Of a stretch of 64,000 nt of DNA, positions 12,010 to 23,952 are shown one piece after another (positions within the stretch are counted from its first letter, which is position 1; every line of letters starts with the position of its first letter). The stretch is from NCBI GenBank assembly GCA_946807835.1, contig OX327712.1:10372001-10436000 (forward strand). Direction: 5' to 3'. This stretch comes from Ailanthus altissimus (Eukaryota; Streptophyta; Magnoliopsida; Sapindales; Simaroubaceae). Made by a program: the position numbers and the translations under genes. The notes under the pieces were generated by a model, which worked only from the letters and a program-made list of their open reading frames with translations, ran no database searches and was not told where the DNA came from.

Positions 12010-13980
12010 TTGGCTATAAAGTTGATGAACACTTGAAATTAAATATTTAATAAAGGTTTTATATCATATTTTTTTATTACTAGTGTCTTTAACTCCCCTA
12101 ACTTAAGCATGTTTACAATATTGTACCTAATTAGCTTTTAACTGTTTTATGATAGGTTTGGTAAAATGGGCATACCTTTCTACCTAAGAATTTAATTGGA
12201 GTGATTCTTAATCATGTGAAGAGCTGATTCAATGGGCTAATATATTATATTTCACAAGACATTCGAAATTCGAGCGTTAAGAGGGTGAAAATGGCCTAAA
12301 AACAATCTAATCTGTAATACAGGCCCAATCCGAACAGTCATCAATTTTTGGCCTATAACTATAGAAATACATATCTAATATGTATGAGATAACTCAATTT
12401 AGAAAGATAAGAGACTTATCTACAACTTTGATGTTTTGAGTGACAGTTAATTTGGACTACATCAATTCCAAATTGGATAATCAAGAGGGTGCATTAATGA
12501 TAATTAATGTAAATTATTTGTCACCATTCTTGACTTTTATCATCCAAGTGGTTCCCTCTTTATTTGTCTTGATTTATCCATATTTTTTCTATAAATAAGT
12601 AGCATGTTTATGCCCAAAGGATGTAATTAGAGAGCTAGAGTTTAGTTCAAAATATTTGTCTTTTGTATTATCTCTTTGTAATATTATTTCTCTTGTTTAC
12701 TATTCTAAAGTCATGTTATCTCTTCTTCCATTTCTTTTTTTTTTTTTTGTTTTTTTATGTCCAAGTAATTTTCTTTTACTAAGGTGAAAGGGTGAAACTC
12801 TTAGTAAGGTAATAAGATATACTTAACTCTTATTCATGAATTTAATGTTTTATTCTTATGTTATGCAAATTTATATATGATGTATTTATTTTGTTTGTAA
12901 TATTAATACCCTTTATTCTAAAGTGGTGTATCTTCATTTATTATAAATAATTTTTATAGTGGCACAATAAATACTTAAAACTAGGGGTGGGCATTAAACC
13001 TGAATCCGACCTGTCCTGACCCGATCCGTCCTGAAATTTTGGGTTAGGACGGGAACGGGAATGGGTTCAGGATAGAATTTTCTGTTCCGAACGGGACGGG
13101 TCGGGTTTAGGAATTTCTCGAACCCGAATGGGAATTCCCGACCCGTCCCAAACCCGAACCCAACCTGAACCGTCCTGAATTGTCCCGAACTTGTCTCGAT
13201 CCTGACTTGATCTCGACCTGAATCGTCCTGACTTGATCTCAACCCAAATCATCCCGAACCATCCTGAATTGTCTCGAACCCATCCCGAACTGTCCCGAAT
13301 CATCCCGACCCGTCCCTAACCGGAATCAAAACTACATCATTTCAAAAAAATTGAGATTTCCCGACCCGACCCGAGGTCGGGTCTGGATTTGTCTCGACCT
13401 AAAATGTGTCCCGATCAGGATACATTTCGGCATCCCGATCGGGTTCGGGTAAGGGTCAGGAATTCCTGAACCCAAAATTGCCCACCCTTACTTGAAACCA
13501 TTTACAAGATTTGGCGTATATACCCTTTCTTGTAAAATGAGAGTCTTGATTTATTGTAGACAAATATAAAGATTGGCATAATAAATACTTAAACCAATTT
13601 ACAAGATTTGGTGTATAATAATTGAAAGAAAAAAATACTAGTTAATATATAAATTGTGATGAACTTTAATTGTTATATCTTCCAATTGGAATCTCCTTTA
13701 TGTGAGGGTTCCAATTGAGTTATAAAAAGAGTTGAATATATTCATATTTCATATGTCAAGAGTGGATCCCCCTAACCTTAGCTTTTATTTCAATTAGTTA
13801 ATTGAATTATTATTTGCAAATACTGTTTTAATTGTCCTTAAAGTATATATAGTTTGTAATTTAATTCCACTTTCCTTTGGGTCGACCCCGTTCTCACTAG
13901 GTTATTTATTACTTCGACAATCCTACACTTGAGAATAAACTCCTATATTCTGGACATGCCAAAAGTCTTTCAGGACTTGT
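12010..13980. other. Inserted non-coding block with LTR-like features and a tandem repeat
   Basis: Non-coding DNA between the Tat RNase H and RT remnants. A TATA-like CTATAAATAAGTAG at about 12590 suggests an LTR-type promoter on the plus strand. Around 12900-13620 a roughly 100-bp unit ending in AATAAATACTTAAA is repeated twice; the first copy holds the hAT MITE. GTCGACCCCGTTCTCAC at about 13881 resembles the conserved 3' part of Athila-type LTRs. Outer boundaries could not be fixed. Confidence 0.4.
12982..13490. mobile_element. hAT-type MITE, 509 bp, with GC-rich internal repeats
   Basis: Terminal inverted repeats TAGGGGTGGGCA and TGCCCACCCTTA are hAT-like. Flanking 8-bp duplications are CTTAAAAC (12974-12981) and CTTGAAAC (13491-13498), one mismatch. 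The interior is an irregular array of words such as CCCGACCCGTCC and CCTGAACCGTCC, far richer in C and G than its surroundings. It codes for nothing believable. A second copy of the target sequence without the insert lies at about 13575-13620 and serves as an internal empty site. Confidence 0.88.
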
Positions 13981-13982
13981 AC

Positions 13983-15331
13983 TGATAAGTGTAAATTGTT
14001 TCTATTATTTATACTCTTTTAACTTGATTAATTGCTCATCTTAATAAGAATATTGGGCTTTTATATCTTTTATTTTTATTTTGTAGGTTTTGAGTTAATG
14101 AAGTAAATAGGGATAAAAATCTAAAGAAAATAAGGCAAAACATCAAATTACTAGAGTAACTTGTTATAGTACTCATAAACAATGATTTTGCTATAGTGAA
14201 TCACTGCAGTGGTGAACAATATTTTGCCCTAACAAAATTATCTAGTATTTTCAGCGCCCAAAACTGTTTGCTGAAGTGGTGAACAATGCTCGTGAACAAT
14301 ATATTAATAGTGATTGCGCTATAGTAAAAAAGAAATACAACTCCAATACTCTAATCAATCCTTATATAAAAGCCATTTGTTTCAGACCTAAAGGACACGT
14401 AACTTAGGGATTTTAAAGCCAGAACACATAGAAAAATTGTAATTGCAAAGAGAGAAGTAAGGGGAATTCAAGGAAGTAATAGATTATTGGCGAATCTTTG
14501 ACGTATCAACCAACTCCAAATTGACATTTATATTAGTTTACTTTTGGTTGTATCATGTTTATTTTATTTTTCAGTCCTAATATTTTTGTTATCATGAGCT
14601 AATTTCTTTTCTAGGGTTATTACTTGAACTCAATATGTGTGCTTAATTGTTTGATCTTTTTAATATTTATTTAAATTCAATGCTTTATTATTCAAATTAT
14701 TTATTTTTAATGCTTCATAATATCTGATTAATATTGTGATTGATTTGGTAATACTTTGATAAACTCAAGAGAGACATTATTGTATTTAGACCTAAATAAT
14801 TTGATGCATGATTGTAAAGCAATTTAAAAGTTCCAATTTATGATAGAGATATACCTAATTGGGATGTCTGGTTAATAATACTTGTTCTTCATGAATATTA
14901 ATTTATTGCAATTACCATAGAGATATAAGTATTTGGTCAATTGAGATGTACTTACTTGACCTTGAGAGGGGCTTGTGAATACATTAGTGTCATGACCAAT
15001 AATAAAAATTGAGTGATTTTAATATTAAAAGGATTAATCTTTAGAAAAGATATTAAAGGATAATAATTAATCACAAGCTTTCTCTATCTTGTTATCTTTT
15101 AAATTTACTTGAGTTGTGTCATTTATTTTTTGCACTTTATTTAATTTATTTAAATATTTACAATTTCAAGATTTGGTCTTCTAAATAATTATAAGAAATA
15201 TATAATTTTAGTAATTGGTAGAAAATAAAAATTATCCCTATAGATTCGACATTTAACTTTAAAATCCCTTTATTATTTATTACGATAGTGTATACTTGCA
15301 CTTAATTTAAAGATATAGAAATATTGCATCA
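13983..15331 (+). repeat. Solo LTR B, Athila type
   Basis: 1349 bp, TGATAAGTGTAAATTG to GATATAGAAATATTGCATCA. Flanks TGTAC (13978-13982) and TGCAC (15332-15336) are a 4/5 target duplication. A TATA box (CTTATATAAAAGCC) is at about 14361. The 3' third contains the family block around ATTCGACATT and ACGATAGTGTATACTTGCAC. No internal region or second LTR is attached, so this is the product of LTR-LTR recombination. Confidence 0.85.
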
Positions 15332-15339
15332 TGCACATT

Positions 15340-17137
15340 ATTAGTTGTCCTTAGTTTATACTACACGTTAAAGTCACTGAGCTAATGCATATCTGATTAG
15401 TCGCCCTAATTGGTTAGCTTTATGTAAAATCTATTTGAGGGGTTAATTGGTTAGGACTGCCATTATGTGAGCTTGGAGTGTATTAGCTCTTACAGTTTGT
15501 GAAGGCCTTCTTGGTGAAGTAAATTAGTTTATAAGCTTCTACTTCCTTCACTAATACCAAGTTCACAGCATATACTGAGACAATTAAAAATATATATATT
15601 ATATCTACAGTACTCAGCACAATAAGATTGATGGGTTATGCCATATAGGCCTTAAGCTGCTGAAAGGCCTCCTCGCACTGGAGGGTCTAACTTGTCTTGT
15701 CTCCTCTCTTAATTATCTAAAAAACTTCAAACACTTGTTAGTAACTTTGGAAATAAACTTGTTGAGGGTGTGACTTTATTTTAAAGATAGCTTTAACCTT
15801 GTCTGAATTAGCTTCAATGGCCTTCTAACTTACTATGAACCCTAGATACTTTTCTAACTTAACCTCAAATGAACACTTCTCAAGGTTCAGCTTCATATCA
15901 GGATGTCAAAGTTTTTCATAAGGTCTTTGACCTAGTCCTTGGTAACTACAAATTTTGTGATCATGTTGTCCATATATAGGTTTATGCTCTTCCCAATTGA
16001 TGCCTTGAATAGTCGATTAACTAGCTACTAATAAGTGGATCCAACATTTTTTAGTTCAAACAATATAACTTTATAGCAGTATGCTCCATAATGAGTAATA
16101 AATGGAATCTTGTCCTAATTAGAGGGAATATCTTGATATGGTTGTATCCCCATAAGGCAATCTTAAAGTTGAAGAGGACGTGCTCATGTGGAGTCAACTA
16201 ATTGGTCAATCTTCAACAAGGAAAATTATTCTAAGGGCAGGCTTTATTTAGGTCAGTTAAAGTCCATATATATTCTTTACTTTCAATTAGGCTTTTTCAC
16301 CATCACTATATTGGCAACCCAATTTTTGGGATGAACTCTAATGCTAAGAGCTTTTTGATCACGACGACTATAACCTTATTCATCTCTTGGTTTAAAATTC
16401 ATCTATCTTACATTATAAGTCTGAAGGCCGAGCTGATTGCTAACTTGTGAGAGATCAACAAAGGATCAATACCTAGCATATCTTTATAGGGCCAAATAAA
16501 AATATCTTAGTAAATCTCAGCAGAGAGCTCAAGTCTTCCCTTATCTTAAGCCTCAAATTTGAACCGATCTTAACCACTTTCTCGAGGAGTTCTACTTTAG
16601 CTCAGTGTTACTTAGCTTCTCAATTGATTCTTTAGACTTTAATTTTCTTCTTTTTTTTTTTTTTTTGCACCAAGTTGATGCAATATGTTCTCTTGGTCGA
16701 GATTGTATAATAACTCTATTCCATCTTTTGATCTTCTGAGATCACATACACCCTCTTTATCTGTTGAAAACTTCAGCTTTAAATAATGTATGGATATTTG
16801 CATTAGTGTTTCTCATGAATGGTCATCCCATTGGGATTTTATATGTAAATGGTTGTTGACCATCATGAAGCTCATAATTATGGTCTTTATAAAGCGCCTT
16901 TACTCGAAGGAGACCAGAAGAGTGACCACCCCTAAAGACATCAAACAATCATTCCTGAAGCCATAAAATGAAGTTTGCATCCTCTCTACTTTTGTCTTTG
17001 ATGCTAAGGTCATTCAAGGCTTCTTTGAATATTATGCCCATTGAGCTTCCAAGGTTGATGAACACATTATTAACATCGGTCATTTCCACTTTTATGGTAA
17101 CAACTAATTAATTATCATACATGTAGCTAACTCACCG
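15340..17137 (-). pseudogene. Tat-lineage Ty3/gypsy reverse transcriptase remnant
   Basis: Minus strand, heavily decayed. Near 16020-16110 the palm reads IPFITHYGAYCYKVILFELK, and near 15950-15990 the catalytic box reads YMDNMITK, where the family has Tyr-x-Asp-Asp, so the second Asp is Asn. Further down, NKFISKVTNKCLKFF (about 15730-15780) is the connection region before RNase H. Domain order and clade match the integrase remnant at 10.2-12 kb and the gag remnant at 19.6-21.8 kb, so these are taken as one element split by later insertions. Many stops are present. Confidence 0.75.
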
Positions 17138-17636
17138 AGCATTGATAAGCATGTTTTATATATATATATATATATATATGATGTTTTATCCCTTATAATT
17201 TAATAATTACTTGTTTTGAGTATTAGAATATGGCTATTTATGCACGAATTTTTGTTTTGTAGGTTTTAATAAATAAGAGCATTAAGAAGAGTAAAAAGTG
17301 AAGAAAAAGAGCAAAGAAGTCATTTTACAAGGTCGAAGTCACAACCACAGAATTCGAGGAGAGGCCCCCGAAAACAAGCAATGAAGTGCAAGGATTTGGT
17401 TAAGACTATAACCTCATTCCTCCTGGGCTACGACAAAAAATATGGACAGTATGTTAGGTGATGCGACTCCACCTATTTTAAGTCGTGGCCCTAAGTCAAA
17501 TTTAGGTAGAGTAGCAACCCCAAAAGACTCAGGCTGCAGCACTGTAAATAGTGTATCAACTTCAAATTTCATGCTTAATTTTAAAAGCCCATCTTAGAGC
17601 CTATAAAAAAGAGATGAAAAACCTCATTTGTAAGAC

Positions 17637-18705
17637 TAAGGGTAGCAAAAATAAATAGAAACTTAAAAATTGAATTGGACCGAACAGTTCAATTTTTTTA
17701 TTATAAATCGAACCGAGCTGGTTTGATTTTATAATAAACTGAATCGAAAAACTGGTGCCAATTCGGTTTATAATAAACTGAATCGAAAAATTGATTTTCT
17801 AGTTATTTATATTTTTAAATATGAATATAAAAATTAAATGTGCTTATCTTACATTAAAAAGTTGCTTCAACCTAGATGGTAGTGTGGGCTCTAACTTACT
17901 TATGATGTCTTTGGTTCGAATCTGTCCCCAACCAGTTCCTTTTTTTAATTATATTAATATTTAAAACTATATGTATGATAAAATCAAATTTTTTTTATTG
18001 ATAAAAAAAAAAGCTTTAGCGCAATTAGCAAAGTAAGGATTATGGTTCATTAAGGTCTTAGGTTCAACGCCTATAGGCTATTTTTTAAAATTATTAATAT
18101 CTAAAACTGTAAATATAATAAAATCTAATATGTTTCATTAATTAAAAAAAAGGCTTCAACTCAATTGGTAAGTAGTGTTATTGTTCTTTCATCTTTGAGG
18201 TCTCAAGTTCAATACTCTTCAATGCCTCTAGTTGTTTTTTTAAAAATTATATTACTATCTAAATGTAAATATAAAAATTTAATATGTTTTCATTGCTAAA
18301 AAAAGGCCTCAACTGAGTTGGCAAAGTGAGGATTCTTGTTCTTTAAAAGACCCAGGTTCTACACTCTTAAACTTCATTAACAAGTTGCTTTTTAAATTTA
18401 AATAAAATAAAATGGAATGCACTTTAAACTAGCAAGTGTCATTAGCTTAGTTAGTCTGGTGGCGACAATTTGGTCCACCAAGTCACCGATTTGAGTCGCA
18501 AATTGGACAACTTTGATTTTTTTTATAAAATTGAGCTAAATAGTAAAAATTTGAATTGGATCGAACTAGAAAAAATTGGTTTGGTATGGTTCATTTTTGC
18601 TATTCCAAATAGTGTTTTGGTTTTCAAATTTAGAAAAAACTGAATATAATCGATTCGGTTTGGTTCCGAAAAAAATCAAACCGAATCGAACTATATCCAC
18701 CCTTA
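17637..18705. mobile_element. hAT-like non-autonomous element with internal tRNA-like repeats
   Basis: Ends read TAAGGGTAGC and TATCCACCCTTA, a weak inverted-repeat pair like that of the MITE at 12982. Both subterminal parts are rich in AACCGAA/TTCGGTT words, common in plant hAT-type elements. Possible 8-bp flanks TGTAAGAC and TACAAGAG match at only 5 positions, so the duplication is uncertain. The LTR sequence on both sides reads as one 5' leader once the insert is removed. The centre holds five tandem tRNA-like units. No transposase is encoded. Confidence 0.6.
17855..18515 (+). repeat. Five tandem tRNA-like units, period ~145 bp
   Basis: Five diverged units each contain a sequence like the tRNA A box (for example AACTCAATTGGTAAGTA at about 18156 and AACTGAGTTGGCAAAGT at about 18310). 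About 45 bp later each has one like the B box: GGTTCGAATC (17913), GGTTCAACGC (18061), AGTTCAATAC (18206), GGTTCTACAC (18355) and GATTTGAGTC (18488). B-box spacing is 148, 145, 149 and 133 bp. Units are separated by AT-rich spacers with a shared TTAATATCTAAAACT-like word. The sequence shows the repeat; a tRNA origin or pol III activity is inference. Confidence 0.65.
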
Positions 18706-20122
18706 TACAAGAGTAGAGAAAAAGAGCATAAAATTTGAGAGAAAAATACAAGATATTTGAGAGAGAAAGATACTTGAGAGCTTGGATTCTTGAATATTCT
18801 TAAAGATTAAAGTCCCTAAAGAGAATCTCAACCTAGTTTTCTCTTTTCCCTTTTCTTGTTTGCTTTGATTTAGACTTTATACTTGTAAAATGTTCAATTA
18901 TTGTGATTTTGTGCTAAACATGGGAGCTAAAACTCTTATTTTAAAGCCTTGATGTAGCTTTTATAATATACAATGTTTGGATGTTTTTAGTTGATTAATG
19001 ACTAGTTCTTATATTATTCATTTATGATTTATGGATTGTATGCTTAGGAAAGAACAACCTATTTGTTAGACTTGAAAAGCATGACCTTAGTTTTTAGTAA
19101 GCTGGGAAACTAGTAGAACTTGGGTAATCACCTAAGGGTTGCTTAATAATTGTATAGAGAAACTAGTTAGATAGGGATATTAATTTGGATACTTATGTAT
19201 AACATCTCATTTGATGTCTGGAGGGGTAATGAGATTAATATTGAATCCCTTGATTAATGAATTCACATGAATAGTTTTTAATCACTAAACAAAAAGGACA
19301 TAGAAAAGTAGAGTGAAATCAAGATCCTAAGACCCTTTATTCATGGATTTCTTACATTCTTAAATTGTTAATTTAAGTATCTTTAATTTTTTTAATCAAC
19401 TTAGAATTAAAATTAGACTAGATAAAATTAGTTTGTTAACACTATAGTAATTAGCATTAATTTCAAACATCACTCCTCGTGATAATGATACTTCTTATCA
19501 CTTTATTACTTGCTCACAACTCATACACTTGCGGTTAATATTTGTATGTGTTATTTTCACGAACAAGCATCTTCCTTAACGTACATGATGGGTACTATTT
19601 ACATTTTGGGTTTCTTCATGGATGATTAGTACACATCACCTGATGACTTACCAACGAGTATTAGGAATAGTTTTTCATCTAGTGATTTAAGTCCTAGATA
19701 AATGTAGGTGCCCTAACAATTATCATTGTCCTCTTTGGCTAGGTCGATAAATTAAGATCTTGGTTCTTATCTTGCCAGGCTTCCTTTTATTCTCAATTAG
19801 CCTTAAACTCATTTAAATACCTATGACCAGTTGATCTACCTATTTTATGAGATGATTACATTTTGTGGTCGTGTATCTATGGTCTCAATGGAACTCACAT
19901 TTCTTATTCTTATTTTGCCAAGATGTTAATGTTAAGATGACATCTAGTTTGTTGAGTAAGATATTTTCTTTGATGGCTCTAAAGACAATGTCCAAGATAA
20001 TTATCCTGGATTAAGCAAGGACATCCTTGGTCTTTCACTTTGTTCATCCTCTTAGGACTTCTCTCCTTTGGGGTATTTGAATGGAATAGGCGAAGTTTTA
20101 TCCCTTCTTCCCTACACAACAA

Positions 20123-20836
20123 TTATGTCAAAAAAATAGTTACTTTTAAAAGGTTATAAACTTTTATAGTAAAAAACTATTTGGTTAATCTTTATTAACT
20201 AAAAAGACAATTAATGGATGAAATTGCCCTTATGAATAATATAACTAAAAAGACTTATAGCTCGAGCATAAAATCAATAAAAAAAATTTTTATTACCAAA
20301 TAGATCTGAACAAATACTCTATAGAATGAGAATAATCAATTTTGTGAGTCAATCTACAAAAAAGTATGAAAATATGAAAAATAATGAAATTAGAGATAAA
20401 AATAGTAGACCTTGCACCAGAATTCCTCGTACCTTGAATGCAAGGCAAAGGGAGGGGCCTTACACCATACCTCACGTACATGGTGTGGCACGAGGAGGGG
20501 CCTCATGCCCTCCTCGCGCTATGAGACAGGGCATGCGGCCCTATCAATAGAACGCGGGCTATACATTTTTCTCCCTCATTTTTTTGTCAAATTTTACTCA
20601 TTTTTCACCATTTTTTGATCATTTTCAATCAAATTTATTACTTGTCAATCTATACTACTCTAAATTGACTCATTTTAACTAATTTTAAAGTGTATGTAGG
20701 ATAGAGATGAAAAAATGCTTCAAGGGTAAAATGGTTCAAAAATTAGGTTTTCGACTAATAAAGTTCATAAATGTGTTGAGATGCTAAAATATATTTTTGC
20801 TTTAAAAAATGGCTATTTTGGACATTTCCCTTTTTT
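20123..20836. mobile_element. MITE-like element with GC-rich core
   Basis: Subterminal inverted repeats: ATGTCAAAAAAATAG at 20124 against, on the other strand, ATGTCCAAAATAGCC from about 20824, both followed by a T-rich run. The interior is AT-rich except for 20408-20550, which is strikingly GC-rich and contains a hairpin with a 9-bp stem (20491-20499 with 20508-20516). No target duplication was found, so the ends are approximate. The type (Mutator-like or other) is open. Confidence 0.5.
20491..20516. repeat. GC-rich hairpin in MITE core
   Basis: CGAGGAGGG and CCCTCCTCG form a perfect 9-bp stem around an 8-base loop. It lies in the only GC-rich patch of the MITE-like element. Confidence 0.85.
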
Positions 20837-21805
20837 TAGGACCTCTTGAACTCTCTCTCTCAAACTTTCATTCAAGGCTTTGCCATGTTGAACTCTTCAC
20901 TTTCTTCTATTCCTGAATTCTAAAGTAGCTAAGTGCTCAGTCATAAGTGATGGCATATGTGTGAACATAGTTCCTTATTAGGTGATACCAAAACTTGTTT
21001 AGTTGTAAACCCTCTTTCACAACCTTCAAAGCTATAGGTAGGTTGAAAACTCCAAACTAAATTACCTATTTATAGAACCTATTTATGAATCTCCTCAAAT
21101 TCACATACTCCTTTGACATGTTATATAACCTTTTATTCAGCTCGCTGTATAAGAAGATGTTGTTTTGTTTGAGACTTCAGTATCACAGAAAAGCTTGCCC
21201 TTTTAGGTTCATGTTGAATAATCAACCTATAAGATTTATCTAAGTTAGATAATAGATAAGAGGTCAGTTACCTGATCTATGTAGTTGTCAAAGTTTGAGG
21301 TCCCCTTGTAGGTTAAAATATTAGATAGCTTAAAGGCAGCAGGTAACTCTATGTCTCTGAGCTCTTCGATCAATTACTTTCGCTCTCTCTATATCATCAT
21401 TGATAGAGGTGGTTCCGCCACTTTCTTTCCTCCACAAGCTCTAATATCCTTTTCTTCAAACCTCTAACATTGTTTTGCTATGGTCACTTCTATCAGTCTT
21501 TCCCTAACCATACTCCCTTTCCTGCTTCACTACTTTGCCTTCAAAACTCATCGAGCATTATGCTAATCAAGTTCATCCTAATCTCTCTTTTTTTGGATGT
21601 GCCTCTTTACCCTATCTAACTTTCTAACCTATGATCTTGCCAAAGCTTTGACTTTCTATCCTCTACTCGACCTCCCACTCTTAGATTGGGTCTTTTGCAT
21701 TTTGCATGGAATTTCTCATTGTACCTATTTCTCTTTCCCCTTACAGGTGTATTGTTGATTAATCTTAACCACATTAGTCGGTATAGGATGTTATGAGTGC
21801 CTGAC

Positions 21806-22920
21806 TGATTGATGCTATACTAGCCTAGCGCAAGCGCACACTATCATATCAAGTAATAAAGAATTTTAATTTCAGATATCGTTGTCACATGGACTATTCA
21901 ATCTATTTTTATCAACCAATTACTAAAATTATACCTACTTTACTTTTATCTAGAAAACTATAATCTGAATTTAACAAATTAACTAAAAACTTATCTAGAT
22001 AACAAATAAACAAATGGTTAAACTCACAAATTGATGGTAATTTAAGGTATAGGCTCATCCCCTAATATTTCATTAGATTTATTAATATCTTAGTTAATCC
22101 CTTAATACCAATTATTGGCCTAGATATTAATCTTATCACAAGCCTCTGTTAATAGTCGAGTGATTATATTATATATTCTAACAATTACCTATATGTTTAG
22201 GATAATCATATTAGAATATAATCCATTAAGATTAAGTCTAAATTATGTTATACATGCCTTCTATGTATATGTCTATCCTATATGAAACTAATAATTGTTA
22301 CCTTATGATCATGTATCAAACCATCCTAAGCTAAACACACGAATCCCTTTTGTCAAGTTCATTATGGCTCCTTAATCATTCATAACATTGATCAAGTGTC
22401 ATGAAAGCATTAAACACAAGATAAAATGAATCAAAATATAAATATTAAGATTAATAACTAAGAATTCATAAAATCTAACTATATACTAGGTTCAATAGTC
22501 TAACACTATATAAATAATGTTTAGCTCATCACAAAATCAAAAGTATCAAACCAATTCATGAAATATTAAGAACAAGAACATATTAATAAGGAAATATAGA
22601 AACACTATTCAAGAAGATGCCTTGATGTGCTTTTCTCTCTTTCTTGGCTTGAATCTTTAATCTTGAACTTGAATATTAATTTTTTGGCTTTGATCTTTCA
22701 CTGCTATGTGTGAATTATTTCTTTGCATTTTTGTCTTTCTAAAGTCTGTGTTTTGGCTATTAAAAAAGTACGTTTATAAGTATAAGAAACCCTAAGGTCG
22801 AAGGGATCCAAACCAAGTAGAAATAGAATTAAAAAATGAGTATTTTGCCCTTATCGAATTAGCACTGTGGTGCCAAGACCTATTGATTGGACTATGGTGT
22901 TCCTTTGCTTCTAACATTTA
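21806..22920 (-). repeat. 3' LTR of the Athila-type element (truncated at its outer start)
   Basis: Starts on the plus strand with TGATTGATGCTATAC like the partner LTR at 27241 and aligns with it for the first ~230 bp. It keeps about 600 bp (roughly 22033-22617) that the partner lost. It lacks the ~200 bp that form the start of the LTR in element orientation (the partner ends CCCTTATCA on the plus strand). So this LTR and the adjoining polypurine tract were damaged by a deletion near 22.9 kb. The right limit is approximate. Confidence 0.7.
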
Positions 22921-22984
22921 CAATTGCTCATACTGCTTCCTTAAATGTTCCTCTTGTTCTATTCTTACAAAGAAAAGAAATTAA

Positions 22985-23060
22985 CATAACTAAAATTAAA
23001 ATTAAGCAAAAATAAAAATAAATATTAATTGGGTTGCCTCCCAAGAAGCGTTTAATTTGA
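22985..23060 (-). other. Conserved Athila 3' region (GGGAGGCAACCC box)
   Basis: On the minus strand, TTCTTGGGAGGCAACCCAAT follows a stretch related to CAAGCTGACGACGTC. This box is common just 3' of the pol gene in Athila-type elements. Here it follows the protease after only ~300 bp, showing where pol was lost. Confidence 0.65.
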
Positions 23061-23367
23061 CGTCGTCAGCTTGGCGGGGTTCTTTCTACTCTTATGGAGG
23101 ATTAAAGTTAATGGTGAAAGTGTCTTTATATGTGATCTTCTTGGCATTCCTCTATTTTAGCTTCCATATTGTTACAATTAGACATTGGGCAGTAACTTAT
23201 TCCTCTTTCTCCTCATGCTTCTTGAAAAGATTTGAATCTTAGACTGGTGAAGTGGTTCTTTTGTGCCATTCTCTTCTATCATTTCATTATATTGCTGCTC
23301 TTTCTTCTTCCTATGACTTAAGGCCTTATTTTCTTATGTGAGGATTCAATATCTTTATGTCTTTGAG

Positions 23368-23952
23368 TTATTTGGCATTTAGCTGCACCATATCAATGTT
23401 AACATAGTCTTCACTCTCAGATAACAACTCGTTTTCATTGAAAACTTTAAATGTCGTAGTGTTATCTTGTACTCTTATGGTCATCTCCCATTTTTTAACA
23501 TCAATGACCGTATGTCTCTTGGGTAGGAAGAGTATTCTAAGGATGATAAGAATCTCTTTATCTTCTTCCATATCTAGAAAGATGAAATTTGCAAGGAAGA
23601 TAAACTTATCTAACTTTATTAGCACATTCTCTATAATTCCTTTCAGGTAGGTGAGAGAACGATCAGCAAGTTGAAGTATGATATTAATCGATTTCACTTC
23701 TTTCAAACCTAACTTATTATAGTCGAAGAGGGGCATGGGATTGATACTTGCTCCTAGATCGCATAGAGCTTTACCAAAGTCATGATTGCCAATAGAGGAT
23801 CGTATGGTAAATCTCTCAAAATCTTTGAGCTTAGGAGGTAGCTTCTTTTGAAGAATAGTGCTACATTCCTCCATCAACACTATGGTCTCATAATCCTCTA
23901 GTTTTATCTTTTTGAAAAAGATTTTCTTTATGAATTTGATGTAGCAAGGCAT
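23368..23952 (-). pseudogene. Athila-type gag-pol protease segment
   Basis: An open block of about 194 residues. It reads through VLMEECSTILQKKLPPKL, then FGKALCDLGASINPMP, the Athila aspartic-protease loop (Asp-Leu-Gly-Ala-Ser is the family's own form), and IILQLADRSLTY; the end around NFIFLDMEED fits the family. Protease would cut the polyprotein. It keeps the key Asp and has no stop, but RT and integrase do not follow, and its frame differs from both gag pieces. Confidence 0.88.

Larger units (their letters stand above)
17143..19565 (+). repeat. Solo LTR C, Athila type, carrying a hAT-like insert
   Basis: Starts TGATAAGCATG and ends TTTCACGAACA. Exact 5-bp duplications AGCAT flank it (17138-17142 and 19566-19570). 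Without the ~1.07-kb insert at 17637-18705 its length is about 1.35 kb, like copies A and B. A TATA box (CTATAAAAAAG) is at 17601. A (TA)n tract is at about 17157-17179. It lies between the RT and gag parts of the Tat remnant. Confidence 0.85.
19571..21800 (-). pseudogene. Tat-lineage gag remnant with an inserted MITE-like element
   Basis: Minus strand. Near 21250-21370 the capsid start reads ELPAAFKLSNILTYKGTSNF, the gag block of Tat elements. Near 19820-19930 a zinc-ribbon-like segment with DHRYTTTKCNHL matches the DHGHTT motif of Tat gag. The latter part resembles the segment at 42770-43050, so two Tat-type copies are present. Stops are frequent. The stretch 20123-20836 inside it is a separate insertion. 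Confidence 0.65.

Noticed and set aside
12994..13303. Two overlapping minus-strand open frames rich in Gly, Phe, Arg and Asp
   Set aside because: They come from the GC-rich word array of the MITE; low-complexity translation, no family.
17855..18515. Functional tRNA genes
   Set aside because: The A- and B-box-like words are too diverged, and no unit could be folded by eye into a proper acceptor stem; described as tRNA-like repeats only.
20326..20618. Overlapping open frames around the GC-rich MITE core
   Set aside because: No start context or family; only reflects the lack of stops in a GC-rich patch.
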